In this document: piece after piece, positions 53,254 through 62,483 of the stretch
How positions within the stretch are numbered: position 1 is the stretch's first letter
How the letters are laid out: every line of letters starts with the position of its first letter
Source of the DNA: Candidatus Desulfopertinax cowenii
Lineage (GTDB): Bacteria > Bacillota > Desulfotomaculia > Desulfotomaculales > Desulforudaceae
Length of the DNA stretch: 64,000 nucleotides
Reading direction: 5' to 3'
Assembly: GCA_001899445.1 (NCBI GenBank)
Contig: MPOA01000006.1
Coordinates: 1-64,000, forward strand
The notes under the pieces: model-generated
What the model saw: only the letters and a program-made list of their open reading frames with translations
The model's database searches: none
Told to the model about the DNA's origin: nothing
Position numbers and translations under genes: made by a program

Positions 53254-53845
53254 GGAGATTGAACCGGGACTCCTCGCCCCGGAGCAGCCGTTGGATATTT
53301 GAACGGTGCTTGTAGAGGGCCACCACGGCCAGGAACAGGCCGAACGCAGCGTACCGCCAGTCAAGCCCCGCCAGGAGAAAGGCCAACGGAACCGCGGAAG
53401 CGGCCAGGATCGAGGCCAGGGAAACGAAGCGGGTCAGTACGAACGTGCCAACCCAAACCACGGCCGCCACGGCCAGGCCGACGGGGGCAAGCATGCTCAG
53501 CACGCCCAGACTGGTGGCGATGATCTTGCCACCCTGGAAACGCAAAAAAACCGACCAGCCGTGACCGGTCAGGGCGGCCGCGGCGGTAAGCAATTCCATT
53601 CCCGGGATGCCCACCAGCCGGCCGATCAGCACGGCGGCAGCGCCTTTCCCGGCATCGCCGGCCAGGGAAATGATTCCCCAGGCCGGACCGAGGTTCCGCC
53701 AAACGTTGGTTGCACCGATGTTCCCGCTGCCGCGGGTGCGGATGTCGATCCCCTTGACGTAACGGGCGATCAGGTACCCGGTGGGCAGGGAACCAAGCAG
53801 GTAACTGGCGCCCAGGGCCAGCAGCATCTCAAGTAGACCGCTCAT
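53210..53845 (-). CDS. plsY: acyl-phosphate:glycerol-3-phosphate acyltransferase
   Basis: PlsY makes lysophosphatidic acid from glycerol 3-phosphate and acyl phosphate. The 211-residue membrane protein has the three family motifs: YLLGSLPTGYLIAR near residue 15, GSGNIGATNVWRNLG near residue 40, and RFQGGKIIATSLGV near residue 104. It has five helices. The last dozen residues (YSQAGGSNNGRGR) come from a tandem duplication and are not typical. Its ATG overlaps the der stop by 4 bp. Confidence 0.94.
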   Translation of the reverse strand: MSGLLEMLLALGASYLLGSLPTGYLIARYVKGIDIRTRGSGNIGATNVWRNLGPAWGIISLAGDAGKGAAAVLIGRLVGIPGMELLTAAAALTGHGWSVFLRFQGGKIIATSLGVLSMLAPVGLAVAAVVWVGTFVLTRFVSLASILAASAVPLAFLLAGLDWRYAAFGLFLAVVALYKHRSNIQRLLRGEESRFNLRYSQAGGSNNGRGR

Positions 53846-55158
53846 TTGGTTTTTCGCCTCCTGAATGCGATACGGATGGGTGTGCCGTGGAAACCGTAAA
53901 TCCGCCGCAACTGGTTCTCCAGGTAGCGCCGGTAACCCCTGGAGACAAGTTCCGGATCATTGACGAACAGTAGAAAGGTCGGCGGTCCGGTGGCCACCTG
54001 GGTACTGTAGAACAGTTTCAGTCTTTTGCCCTTCTGAGCGGGCGGCGGAGCAATCGCGAAGGCGTCGTGGAAAACCTGGTTCAACGTCTTGGTGGGGAAC
54101 TGCCGGTGATACTCCTTCATCACCGCATCCACCGTGTCCAGAATCCGTTTGATCCCCCGCCCGGTGGCCGCAGAAACGAAAAGCGCCGGTGCATAACTGA
54201 TAAACCTCAGCGCCTCCCGGAGCCCCTCCCGGTAACGGGCAATAGACACGACGGCCTCATCCATCAGGTCCCACTTGTTCACCACGATGATGGTGGCCTT
54301 CCCCGCCTCCTCGGCCAGGCCCGCGATCCGCTGGTCCTGATTGGTCACCCCGGCGGCGGCGTCCAAGACGATCAGGGCCAGGTCTGAGCGCGCCAGCGCT
54401 CGTGCCGCCCTGAGAACGCTGTACCTTTCGATTGATTCGCGGATCTTGGCCTTGCGCCGTATTCCTGCGGTGTCGGTGAAAACGTATTCCCGCTCCCCCC
54501 GACGGAACCGGGTGTCTATCGCGTCCCGGGTGGTGCCCGGCACGTCGCTGACGATCACCCGCTCTTCCCCCAGGAGCGCATTCACCAGGGACGACTTGCC
54601 GACGTTCGGACGGCCAATCACGGCGATCCGCACCGCTTCCGGCTCCGGCTCCCCGGCGGCCGCGGGCAGTTTTTCCACCACCAGGTCGAGCAGATCCCCG
54701 GTGTTCAGCCCTTCGGCGGCCGAGACGGGTACGGGATCCCCGAATCCCAGCGGGTAGAACTCGGCCAGGGGTAGGGGCTTCGAAAAATCGTCGATCTTGT
54801 TCACCACCAGGATCACCGGCTTACCCGAACGGCGCAGGATCGTGGCCACCTGTTCGTCCTCGTTCAACAGTCCGGTCTTGCCGTCCACCACGAACAGGAT
54901 CAGGTCGGCCTCGGCAATCGCATGGCGGGCCTGGTTGGAAACCCGGCTGGCCATAGGCTCGTCATTTTCGCTTTCAATCCCCCCGGTGTCCACCAGGGTA
55001 AAGTGGCGGCCGGCCCATTCGGCGTCACGGTAAAGCCGGTCCCGCGTGACCCCGGCCTGGGCATCCACCACGGCGGTGCGGCTGCCCAAGATCCGGTTGA
55101 AAAGAGTGGACTTCCCCACGTTGGACCGTCCAACAATTGCCACTACCGGTTTGACCAA
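53842..55158 (-). CDS. der: ribosome-assembly GTPase Der (EngA)
   Basis: Der has two GTPase domains in tandem and a KH-like C-terminal domain and helps assemble the 50S subunit. Visible are GRSNVGKSTLFN near residue 9, DTGGIE, NKIDD near residue 118, the second set GRPNVGKSSLVN near residue 183, DTAGIRRKAK and NKWDLMDE, then a basic C-terminus. The 438-residue length is usual. I start at the TTG at 55158 because AAGGAGG stands nine bases before it and the family begins with V-K-P-V-V-A-I-V-G. Confidence 0.95.
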   Translation of the reverse strand: MVKPVVAIVGRSNVGKSTLFNRILGSRTAVVDAQAGVTRDRLYRDAEWAGRHFTLVDTGGIESENDEPMASRVSNQARHAIAEADLILFVVDGKTGLLNEDEQVATILRRSGKPVILVVNKIDDFSKPLPLAEFYPLGFGDPVPVSAAEGLNTGDLLDLVVEKLPAAAGEPEPEAVRIAVIGRPNVGKSSLVNALLGEERVIVSDVPGTTRDAIDTRFRRGEREYVFTDTAGIRRKAKIRESIERYSVLRAARALARSDLALIVLDAAAGVTNQDQRIAGLAEEAGKATIIVVNKWDLMDEAVVSIARYREGLREALRFISYAPALFVSAATGRGIKRILDTVDAVMKEYHRQFPTKTLNQVFHDAFAIAPPPAQKGKRLKLFYSTQVATGPPTFLLFVNDPELVSRGYRRYLENQLRRIYGFHGTPIRIAFRRRKTK

Positions 55159-55180
55159 GTTCTTTGCCTCCTTAAAGGCA

Positions 55181-56566
55181 TTAGTGCCCGGGAAAGCCGC
55201 CAAGAGCGTACTGTACAAGTTCCCGGGGGCCGGAGGCGGCGACGACCGGCACCCGCAGGGCGGACTCCAGTTCCGCCAGGCTCGTGTCGTCCAGGAAAAG
55301 GCAGCCGTCCCGTACCGCCGCCCCGGGGACTATTACCAGGTCACCCAGTAGTCTGCCCCGCAGCTGTTCCCTGATATCGGTAGCGGTAAGCAGCCCGCTT
55401 ACCGTGACCGTCCGGCCGAAAAACTCATTGTTTACGGCCGCTAGATCCACGTGCAGTCCGCCCACCCGGTTTAGCCGCGCGATCACCGGTGCCAGGAGTA
55501 AGACCGCCAGGCGCCCCGTGACCACCGTCACCCGCCGGCCCGCAACTGAACTGGGAAGTTCACGCTCCACCTCGTGCCACTCGTCCAGGAAAAGCCGCGC
55601 CAGTCCAACTCCGTTTTCCAGCTGCGGAAAGTCTTCGTACACCCCGGCGGGGGGCACCGTCCACCCTGCGCGTAGGTAGAACTCGTCGGAAAGGTACACG
55701 AAGGATGTGCCGAGTTTCTCCCGGTAATACTCCTGCCAGTCGCCTACCTCCCGGATCAGACGTCGGGCCTGGGCACGGGTGAAGGAACGCAGGGGGTACA
55801 GTCCGTCCCGGAAGCGGGTCCGCCCGACGGGAACCACGGCCAGCGAACGGATCGCGGGCCACAGTCTGGACAGATCCCGCACGGTGCGCCTGAGTTCGTG
55901 GCCGTCGTTGAGTCCGGGGCAGAGTACCACCTGGGCGTGTACCTCGATCCCCGCCGACTTGAGGAAGGCCAACTTTTCCATAATATCTCCGGCCCGCGGA
56001 TGTCCCAGCATGCGCCGCCGCAGGGCCGGATTGGTGGTATGCACCGACACGTAGAGCGGGCTTAAGCGCTGGGTGGCGATTCGACACAGTTCACGGGATC
56101 CCACGTTGGTCAGGGTCACGAAATTCCCTTCCACGAATGACAGCCGGTAGTCGTCATCCTTAACATAAAGTGACGGCCGCAACCCCCTGGGCATCTGATC
56201 CACAAAACAGAACAGGCAGCGGTTCAGGCAGCGGTGTATCCTTGGAAAGGGCTTGGTAAAGCTCAAGCCCAGATCCTCGTCGTAGTCTTTGTCGACCTCG
56301 AGGAGCCATTGCTCCCCGTTTTCTTTGGCCAGCGTCACCGTCAAATGCTCGTCGGTTGAATAAAATCGGTAATCGATAAGGTCTTCCACCGGCACGCCGT
56401 TCAAAGCGACAATCCGGTCCCCGGGCACCACTCCCATCTCGGCGGCGATGCTGCCCGGCCGTACCTCTTCCACCACCAAACCCTCGGACAAAGTCCAGCC
56501 CTCCAAATTCAATTCACCTTCGGTGGCCGTAACCGTCCCGCCGAAGGTGCTATTAGCATTATCCAC
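55181..56566 (-). CDS. DUF512 radical SAM protein with N-terminal PDZ domain
   Basis: The 461-residue protein starts with a PDZ-like domain (GLVVEEVRPGSIAAEMGVVPGDRI near residues 29-52), followed by a radical SAM cluster motif CLNRCLFC near residue 114 and the C-terminal DUF512 region with AAVNNEFFGRTVTVSGLL near residue 375. This is the TIGR03279/COG1625 family of Clostridia and cyanobacteria, with unknown function. The GTG at 56566 opens the frame, but a TTG about 18 codons later fits the family start better. It is linked to der by a 22-bp gap. Confidence 0.88.
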   Translation of the reverse strand: MDNANSTFGGTVTATEGELNLEGWTLSEGLVVEEVRPGSIAAEMGVVPGDRIVALNGVPVEDLIDYRFYSTDEHLTVTLAKENGEQWLLEVDKDYDEDLGLSFTKPFPRIHRCLNRCLFCFVDQMPRGLRPSLYVKDDDYRLSFVEGNFVTLTNVGSRELCRIATQRLSPLYVSVHTTNPALRRRMLGHPRAGDIMEKLAFLKSAGIEVHAQVVLCPGLNDGHELRRTVRDLSRLWPAIRSLAVVPVGRTRFRDGLYPLRSFTRAQARRLIREVGDWQEYYREKLGTSFVYLSDEFYLRAGWTVPPAGVYEDFPQLENGVGLARLFLDEWHEVERELPSSVAGRRVTVVTGRLAVLLLAPVIARLNRVGGLHVDLAAVNNEFFGRTVTVSGLLTATDIREQLRGRLLGDLVIVPGAAVRDGCLFLDDTSLAELESALRVPVVAASGPRELVQYALGGFPGH

Positions 56567-56578
56567 CAGTTTGCCGCT

Positions 56579-56989
56579 TCAGTCAACGCCGGCCAGGCGG
56601 GGTACCCGTGTTTTCCCCGGACCGCGAGTGCGCTGCAGCAGCCAGCGCGCCACTCCGAACAGACCCAGCTGGTAGGCCAGTACCACCAGGCGCAACCGGA
56701 AGTCCGGGGGGTTAGGAACCTGGTGCACCGCATACTGCTCCCTGGAGATGTGGTGCAACTCACAGAAACTTTCGATCAACCGGGTCAGGATCACCCCGTC
56801 CAATCTCATCCAAACCGCGTAAACTTCCCGGCCGTCAGCATCCTTCCCGGCCCACATAAAATGCTGCCGCCGTTTGAGAAAGGGAAGCCGGTCGACGTGA
56901 ATCTTTTCGGCAGCCCCCCCGAACACGCCAGTTTGTCCCAGCGCCACCAGGCCCGCCAGCGGCGTATTGTGCACATAGAAAACCTTCAA
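56579..56989 (-). CDS. DUF3189-like protein, paralogue B
   Basis: A 136-residue soluble protein beginning MKVFYVHNTPLAGLVALGQTG. Its shape and opening resemble the DUF3189 protein encoded directly upstream (beta strand, then a His-Asn or His-Cys turn), but the sequence has drifted and lacks the HCYGGTHSS motif. Function unknown. It overlaps the upstream paralogue by 4 bp and lies 12 bp from the DUF512 gene. Confidence 0.7.
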   Translation of the reverse strand: MKVFYVHNTPLAGLVALGQTGVFGGAAEKIHVDRLPFLKRRQHFMWAGKDADGREVYAVWMRLDGVILTRLIESFCELHHISREQYAVHQVPNPPDFRLRLVVLAYQLGLFGVARWLLQRTRGPGKTRVPRLAGVD

Positions 56990-57444
56990 TTACTCATCAC
57001 TTCTTTCCTGATGGTTTCCACCAGGGAAACCACCCGTGGATAGGCCAGGTGCGAACCCCAGGTAACTATCAGCCGCCCGATGGCTTTCAGCCCCAGACCC
57101 CGGGAGAGGTATCCCCCCACCTTCATCTGCCAGTTCAGGGTGGTGGCCGTATCCACGAGTTTTACCGGTTCGGCTACCTTAAAGGCCGACCGGAGACCGC
57201 AAAACACCATCTCCGGCGCCTGCACGTAACTGCGGCGGCCGAGCACGAAGATCTCGTTGCCGGCTTCGTCGCGGCCGTAGGCGGCAATCCGCCCGTAATC
57301 CTTGCCGTCCTGCTTGTCGTAGAGGGGTAGTGCCAGTAACTCATCCGGCGAGGGTACCCGGTCCGGTACCAGCCGACGCGTGTGTACGGCCGCGGCCAGA
57401 ACCGAGGAGTGGGTACCCCCGTAGCAGTGATAGACAATCTTCAA
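56986..57444 (-). CDS. DUF3189-family protein, paralogue A
   Basis: The product of about 152 residues starts KIVYHCYGGTHSSVLAAAVHT, the signature of DUF3189 proteins of spore-forming Firmicutes, then has an LPLYDKQDGKDYGRI segment and a VFVLGRR-like strand. The family is of unknown function. The TTG at 57444 is preferred because the motif starts there; the frame is open 19 codons further. It lies between spoIIP and the second DUF3189 gene. Confidence 0.8.
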   Translation of the reverse strand: MKIVYHCYGGTHSSVLAAAVHTRRLVPDRVPSPDELLALPLYDKQDGKDYGRIAAYGRDEAGNEIFVLGRRSYVQAPEMVFCGLRSAFKVAEPVKLVDTATTLNWQMKVGGYLSRGLGLKAIGRLIVTWGSHLAYPRVVSLVETIRKEVMSN

Positions 57445-57472
57445 GGACCCGACCCCTTTGGCTTTAGTCTTC

Positions 57473-58651
57473 CTATTGGTCTGTTTTGTCCCCGTCGTCA
57501 CCCCTTTCCCTGAGCTTCAACGGCTTACCCCGCCCGAGACCAAACTCCCGGGTGAAGAACTGCTTGAGCTTTTCCCGGGCCTGAGGAACGCCCCCCGCGC
57601 TGACGACCAGGTAGGCCCCCAAGCCAACCAATACCACCAGGACGACCGCCAGCATGACCCGCCAGCCGACAATCCCGCCGGCCTGGTCCGGACCGGCAGG
57701 ACCCGCACCCAAAACCACCGGCACGGCTTCGGCGAGGAGTGCCAATCCGCGTTCGGCTTCTTCTTTGGTGTTGGTGTGGGTGCCGGCCTCAATCAGAATC
57801 GCCGTGGAGGTCAGGTCCTGGTTGTAGTTGCCGCTGGCCTTGAAGATCTCCTTGACCACTTCAGGGTGCTTTTCATTCGCCCGCGCCATCAACCGGCGCG
57901 CGAAATCGGTATTCGCGTCCTGCTTGGGGTTTTGTCTGCCCACTACCAGGCGCAGCTGGCTGACCACCTCACCCCCGATCTGCCGCCGGTAAAAGTCCGG
58001 ATCCGGGATACCGTCCCGGTGCAGGTCGATCAAAATACTGGGGTTCCGTTTCTCCATCAACTGCACCACAGTCCTCCGGGAACGTTCGTACGCCTGGGCA
58101 TCGTGCGGATTGTGGCTGGTCGTGTCGTGGAACACCGAGAGCCCCTGCCGGCGGAGCGCCGCGGCGAACGCCCGCCCGACGTCGATGATTTCCCCTCTTT
58201 CCTCAAAGGCTTTGCCCGCATTCGGCACGTAGGACTCCATGGTATGTGAATGGAAGATGGCCACATCGATCCCCCGGCGGCCCTCCACGGGAACGGCGAG
58301 TTCATCCCCGTAACGGCCGTAGTATTCTTTCCAGGCCAACAGATCCCGGTCCAGGCCCACCAGTCGAGCCTCGGCCACGTCGCGGTCAACCCTGGTCACC
58401 CGGTAGTGTTCGGCGCGGGCGGTAATGATCTCGTCCCCCCGAAAAACCTGCCGGCTGATCTTGGTAATCACCTTGCCCCTTTCGTCCACCACGGTCACGT
58501 ACCGCCCCGCCTCGTGGTCACAAAGTTCCAGCGCCAGCGGCTCGTCCTTGGTCCAGACCGGAACCCGGACTTCGGGAGCAAGGTAACCCAAAACCGCAAC
58601 CGCGACCAGAAAACAGGCGATAATCAAATTCAAAGCCAACTTATTCTTCAT
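57473..58651 (-). CDS. spoIIP: stage II sporulation protein P
   Basis: SpoIIP is the amidase and endopeptidase that, with SpoIID and SpoIIM, degrades peptidoglycan during engulfment of the forespore. The 392-residue protein has an N-terminal membrane anchor (residues about 5-23) and catalytic segments FHSHTMESYVP near residue 130, HDTTSHNPHDAQAYERSR, and ILIDLHRDGIPD near residue 205, with ILIEAGTHTNTKEEAE later. A second hydrophobic helix lies near the C-terminus. The ATG at 58651 follows GGGAGG and overlaps the DUF1614 gene end by 11 bp. Confidence 0.93.
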   Translation of the reverse strand: MKNKLALNLIIACFLVAVAVLGYLAPEVRVPVWTKDEPLALELCDHEAGRYVTVVDERGKVITKISRQVFRGDEIITARAEHYRVTRVDRDVAEARLVGLDRDLLAWKEYYGRYGDELAVPVEGRRGIDVAIFHSHTMESYVPNAGKAFEERGEIIDVGRAFAAALRRQGLSVFHDTTSHNPHDAQAYERSRRTVVQLMEKRNPSILIDLHRDGIPDPDFYRRQIGGEVVSQLRLVVGRQNPKQDANTDFARRLMARANEKHPEVVKEIFKASGNYNQDLTSTAILIEAGTHTNTKEEAERGLALLAEAVPVVLGAGPAGPDQAGGIVGWRVMLAVVLVVLVGLGAYLVVSAGGVPQAREKLKQFFTREFGLGRGKPLKLRERGDDGDKTDQ

Positions 58652-59363
58652 TTTTGCGGCCTCCCTCGTCATTACCCGGGGTCTTTAAGTTGACTACCAG
58701 GGCGGATTCGCGGCCTTCGGCCTCCGGGCCGCCCTGAAGGCGTTCCCTGATCTCGCCGACCACTTCGGCCAACAGCACCGCCAGTACCCCGGACACCACC
58801 ACCACGTCAAAAACCCCGGCGCCCCCGAAGTGGACCAGTCCGGCCATTCCCCGGCTGGCCAGGAGCGCCCCGTGAAAGGCGTCCGCCAACAGCACACCCA
58901 GGGTGGCCGCGATCCAGGCGCCCCGGCGCGAACGCCCCACTGCGTAGGCGATCACGGCGGCGACCACCGGGTAAATGTAGATAATGTCCACGAAGGCAAA
59001 ACGCCCGGCCGGTTCCCGGATTCCGGTCATTAGGAAGGACCCGATCCCGAAAACCACCGCCGCGGTGACCAGGGCCGCCACAAGGGGCCGCACCTTTTCG
59101 ATGTTGGTTTCGGCCCGGCTGATCAGGTAGATCGCCAGGGCGATCGGAACCAGCGCCCCCCCGATATTAACGGCGAAGGTGATGTTTCCCAGGGTAAAGG
59201 GGATGTCGATCAGACTGCCAATGATTAGGGCAGCCAACACGGTCAGGGCGGCCTTGTCGGTCAGCCGGAGCCGGTCGAGCACCCGGTGCGCCGCTCCCAG
59301 GTAGATGAGAATCGACACTACAATCAGGACGATGATCCCTACCGGCAAATTGGTCACAAGCAT
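58641..59363 (-). CDS. DUF1614 membrane protein
   Basis: A 240-residue membrane protein with about seven helices of the DUF1614 family, usually encoded beside spoIIP in Clostridia. Typical features are the LTVLAALIIGSLIDIPF and NIGGALVPIALAIYLISRAE segments and a GAGVFDVVVVSGVLAVLLAE stretch. The function is not known; the position suggests a link with sporulation. It is translationally coupled to spoIIP. Confidence 0.88.
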   Translation of the reverse strand: MLVTNLPVGIIVLIVVSILIYLGAAHRVLDRLRLTDKAALTVLAALIIGSLIDIPFTLGNITFAVNIGGALVPIALAIYLISRAETNIEKVRPLVAALVTAAVVFGIGSFLMTGIREPAGRFAFVDIIYIYPVVAAVIAYAVGRSRRGAWIAATLGVLLADAFHGALLASRGMAGLVHFGGAGVFDVVVVSGVLAVLLAEVVGEIRERLQGGPEAEGRESALVVNLKTPGNDEGGRKNEE

Positions 59364-59868
59364 CTACTCCTTCGAACACCAAAAGTCATTGTTAGCGTTC
59401 CCGCGGCGGTTCCAAATATACACAAATAACCCCGAAGAGCTTTAAGCCCCCGGGGCTTGTAAATCAAAAAGTAACAGGGTAGACCCCCCATGCCGCTGCT
59501 ACAGGCGGCACCAACGAAGGGTGAAAACAAACTTTTACGTAATGCTCCAGCGTCCAAGTGGTGTCCCCGTCCGCGGCTATTGCGTAACACCGGTAACGGC
59601 CAGCCGGCGCAAGTGAGGTTGGCGCTGCCGCCGACGAGGACGCGGCCGAATCAGCCAGAAAAAGTACCATCGGAGGTTGATCCTGGATGGTATTTGCGGT
59701 AGTAACTGGCGAAGTATAACTGCCGCAATCCGCAGGAGGCGAAGCAGCGCCCCGAACGAGCCGTGCTGCCGTCGGTGCGGAGCACCGGCTGCGAAGGGGA
59801 CACCATCTGGACGCACGAGTAATTCGACAACCGGCGGTTATTTTCCGGGCAGTGAGCAACCGCTCACT
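59364..59868. other. 505-bp stretch without a firm gene
   Basis: Between the DUF1614 gene and ispH-rpsA all three minus-strand frames are partly open. One reads about 90 protein-like residues ending AAAWGVYPVTF, but with no good start, ribosome site or known family. A GC-rich palindrome (AAGCCCC and GGGGCTT, 59444-59458) lies near the left end and may terminate the ispH-rpsA transcript. This may be a decayed gene. Confidence 0.4.
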
Positions 59869-61890
59869 TTAGTTCTTTTGGAGTAGGTCCCCAAATACGT
59901 CGCCGATGGTTATCTCGCCCTGGTTGTTGTCCTGATATTTGTTATCGTCGTTTTTCCGGGCTTCCCGCAGGGAAAGGCGGATGCGCTTGTTTTCGGGATC
60001 CACGCTCAACACCTTGACGTTGATCTCCTGTCCCTCTTCAATTACGTCCTCGGGTTTCACCACGTGCCAGTCGGCCAGATGTGAAATGTGAATCAGTCCT
60101 TCAACGCCTGGCTCCAGCTCCACGAAAGCGCCGAAGGGAACCAGTCGCACCACCTTGGCCGAGACGATTTCACCCACCGGATAGTTTTCGCCGACCTGGT
60201 CCCACGGGTTGGGCAAGACCTGTTTGAGACTCAGGGAGACCTTCTCGTTCTCCCGGTCCACCCGGAGCACCTGGACTTCCAGTTCGTCCCCCACCTTCAG
60301 CACCTCGGAGGGGTGGTTGATCCGGTGCCAGGAAATCTCCGAAATGTGCAGCAACCCATCCAGGCCACCGATGTCCACGAAGGCTCCGAAGTGGGTCAAC
60401 CGGCGCACAACTCCCCGGACCACGTCGCCCTCCTGGATAGTGCTCAACGTTTCTTGGCGCTTCTGGGCGTATTCCTCCTCCAGCAACACCTTGCGGGAAA
60501 GGATTACCTTTTTGCGGCCCTTGTTCAATTCAATGATCTGGGCGGTGATTTCCTGTCCGACGTACTGGCTGAGATCCTCCACGTATCCCCGCTCCACCTG
60601 GGAAGCCGGGAGAAATGAACGCACGCCCAGGTCAACCAACAGGCCGCCCTTCACTACCTCGCGCACAACACCCTTTACCGGTTCACCGTTCTGGTAGGCC
60701 TGCTCCAGGGTGTCCCATGCCCTTATCGCGTCCGCTCGGCCCTTGGAAAGGATGATCCGGCCCTCGTTGTCCTCGGCCTTGACCACCCAGACATCTATCT
60801 CATCTCCCACCTGGACTAGGTCGTCGGGGGAGGAAACATTACAGCAGGACAATTCACGTAACGGTACAACACCCTCTGACTTTGCCCCGACATCCACCAG
60901 GACCTCGTCCTGTCCTACCTGAACCACCACTCCCTTGACCACATCGCCGCTGCGCAGAGACTTGACCTGCGTAGTCTGCAGCTCCTGCTCCGCGTTGGTG
61001 ACATCCCCCTCCGGGGTCGTAACCTGCTCCTCCGGATTGGTGATGTCTTCCCTGTCCGCCATCTCTCGCATTCGCCTTTCAACCTCCTCGATAATCCAAT
61101 CAGGTGTAGACGCTCCCGCCGTCAAGCCGGCAGTTTTTACGCCCCGGAACCACTCCGGCCGCAGCTGTTCGCCAGTCTCGATATGGTAGGTGGGGGTGCC
61201 GGTCGAAGCACATAGGTCAGTCAGCTTACGAGTGTTCGCACTGACAGTGCCGCCGACAATCACCATCACCTCCACCTGGTGGGCCAGCTCAAACGCGGCC
61301 TCCTGCCGCTCCACCACCGCGTTGCAAATGGTGTCGCAGACGGTGACTTCGCCCATTCTCCGCCGGAGTTCTTTCACCACCGCCTCCACCCTGGCATAGG
61401 GTTGCGTGGTTTGCGCCACCACCCCGACCCGGGGATGAGGTGGCAATGTAGCTGCTTCGGCGGGATTCTCCACCACCAGGGCCTGACCGTTTGTCCAACC
61501 CACGATTCCCTGCACTTCCGGGTGTTCCTTCTCGCCGACCACAATAACCTGGTACCCAGACGCGGTGAGATCGCAGGCCAGCTGCTGGGCGCGCCGGACA
61601 AAAGGGCAGGTTGCGTCTAACACCCTGAATCCCAGCTCACGGGCTTTTTCCAAAAGCCCCGGTCCCACACCGTGCGAACGAATGATCAACGTCCCCCGCG
61701 GCGCGTTCTGAAAGTCGTTAATGACGCTGATCCCCTGCCGGGTGAGAAGGGTTACCACCTGCGGGTTATGGATCAGCGGACCCAGGGTGTAGATTGGGGG
61801 CGGCGTTTCCCGGGCTACTTTGAGCGCCAGGTCAATCGCCCGGCGCACGCCGAAACAGAATCCCGCTTTTGTGGCTAACCGAACTTTCAT
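59869..61890 (-). CDS. ispH-rpsA: bifunctional IspH / ribosomal protein S1
   Basis: The 673-residue product joins two proteins. Residues 1 to about 285 form IspH, the last enzyme of the MEP isoprenoid pathway (4Fe-4S cysteines in AGFCFGVRRA at residue 12, DATCPFVRR and DTICNAVVER). A linker rich in Glu and Thr leads to four S1 RNA-binding repeats from about residue 310, for example VVKGVVVQVGQDEVLVDVG, VVRGVVRRLTHFGAFVDIGG and IVSAKVVRLVPFGAFVELE. This fusion is known in Clostridia. It should carry out both activities. Its ATG overlaps the plsC stop by 4 bp. Confidence 0.95.
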   Translation of the reverse strand: MKVRLATKAGFCFGVRRAIDLALKVARETPPPIYTLGPLIHNPQVVTLLTRQGISVINDFQNAPRGTLIIRSHGVGPGLLEKARELGFRVLDATCPFVRRAQQLACDLTASGYQVIVVGEKEHPEVQGIVGWTNGQALVVENPAEAATLPPHPRVGVVAQTTQPYARVEAVVKELRRRMGEVTVCDTICNAVVERQEAAFELAHQVEVMVIVGGTVSANTRKLTDLCASTGTPTYHIETGEQLRPEWFRGVKTAGLTAGASTPDWIIEEVERRMREMADREDITNPEEQVTTPEGDVTNAEQELQTTQVKSLRSGDVVKGVVVQVGQDEVLVDVGAKSEGVVPLRELSCCNVSSPDDLVQVGDEIDVWVVKAEDNEGRIILSKGRADAIRAWDTLEQAYQNGEPVKGVVREVVKGGLLVDLGVRSFLPASQVERGYVEDLSQYVGQEITAQIIELNKGRKKVILSRKVLLEEEYAQKRQETLSTIQEGDVVRGVVRRLTHFGAFVDIGGLDGLLHISEISWHRINHPSEVLKVGDELEVQVLRVDRENEKVSLSLKQVLPNPWDQVGENYPVGEIVSAKVVRLVPFGAFVELEPGVEGLIHISHLADWHVVKPEDVIEEGQEINVKVLSVDPENKRIRLSLREARKNDDNKYQDNNQGEITIGDVFGDLLQKN

Positions 61891-62483
61891 GCTTTCACCT
61901 CTCGGCTCCGGAGCAAGGTGCCGATCTCCCCCATGACCCGGCTGCTAACCTCTTCGAGCACCTCCTTTGTGGGTCTTGTCCCGGCGTATTCCGGGAAATA
62001 CATCGGTTTGCCGATCCTTACCCGGATCTTGCCGAACACCCCCCTGGTGCCAACAAGCGCAACCGGCAGTATGGGAACACCTCCCTTCAGCGCCATCAAC
62101 GCCGCCCCGTACTGGGGCTTTAAGAGTTCACCGCTCTTGCTCCGGGTGCCCTCGGGGAAAATCCCCACCACCCGTCCCCGGGACAAAAGGTCCAGAGCGG
62201 CGCGTATCGCCTCCCGGTCGATCGTTTCCCGACGCACCGGAAACGTGCCCAGAGCCACGATAATCCTTTTCAAAACGGGGATCCGGAACAGTTCGGCCTT
62301 GGCCATAAAGTGAATCCTGCGGTGTATGGCGCAGCCGATAACCACCGGATCCCAGTAACTGGTGTGGTTGGCGGCAACCAAGATTCCCCCGGAGGTGGGC
62401 AAGTTACCGGCGCCCTCGACTTCCCAGCGTCTGAGAATATACAATACTGCCCGGCACAGGTACCAGGCGAACCGGTAAAACAC
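61887..62483 (-). CDS. plsC: 1-acyl-sn-glycerol-3-phosphate acyltransferase
   Basis: PlsC acylates lysophosphatidic acid to phosphatidic acid. The 198-residue protein has an N-terminal hydrophobic segment, the acyltransferase motif NHTSYWD (H-x4-D, near residue 39) and the substrate-binding FPEGTRSKSG near residue 113. It stands directly after cmk (adjacent stop and start) and before ispH-rpsA with a 4-bp overlap, a gene order known from Clostridia. Confidence 0.93.
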   Translation of the reverse strand: MFYRFAWYLCRAVLYILRRWEVEGAGNLPTSGGILVAANHTSYWDPVVIGCAIHRRIHFMAKAELFRIPVLKRIIVALGTFPVRRETIDREAIRAALDLLSRGRVVGIFPEGTRSKSGELLKPQYGAALMALKGGVPILPVALVGTRGVFGKIRVRIGKPMYFPEYAGTRPTKEVLEEVSSRVMGEIGTLLRSREVKA

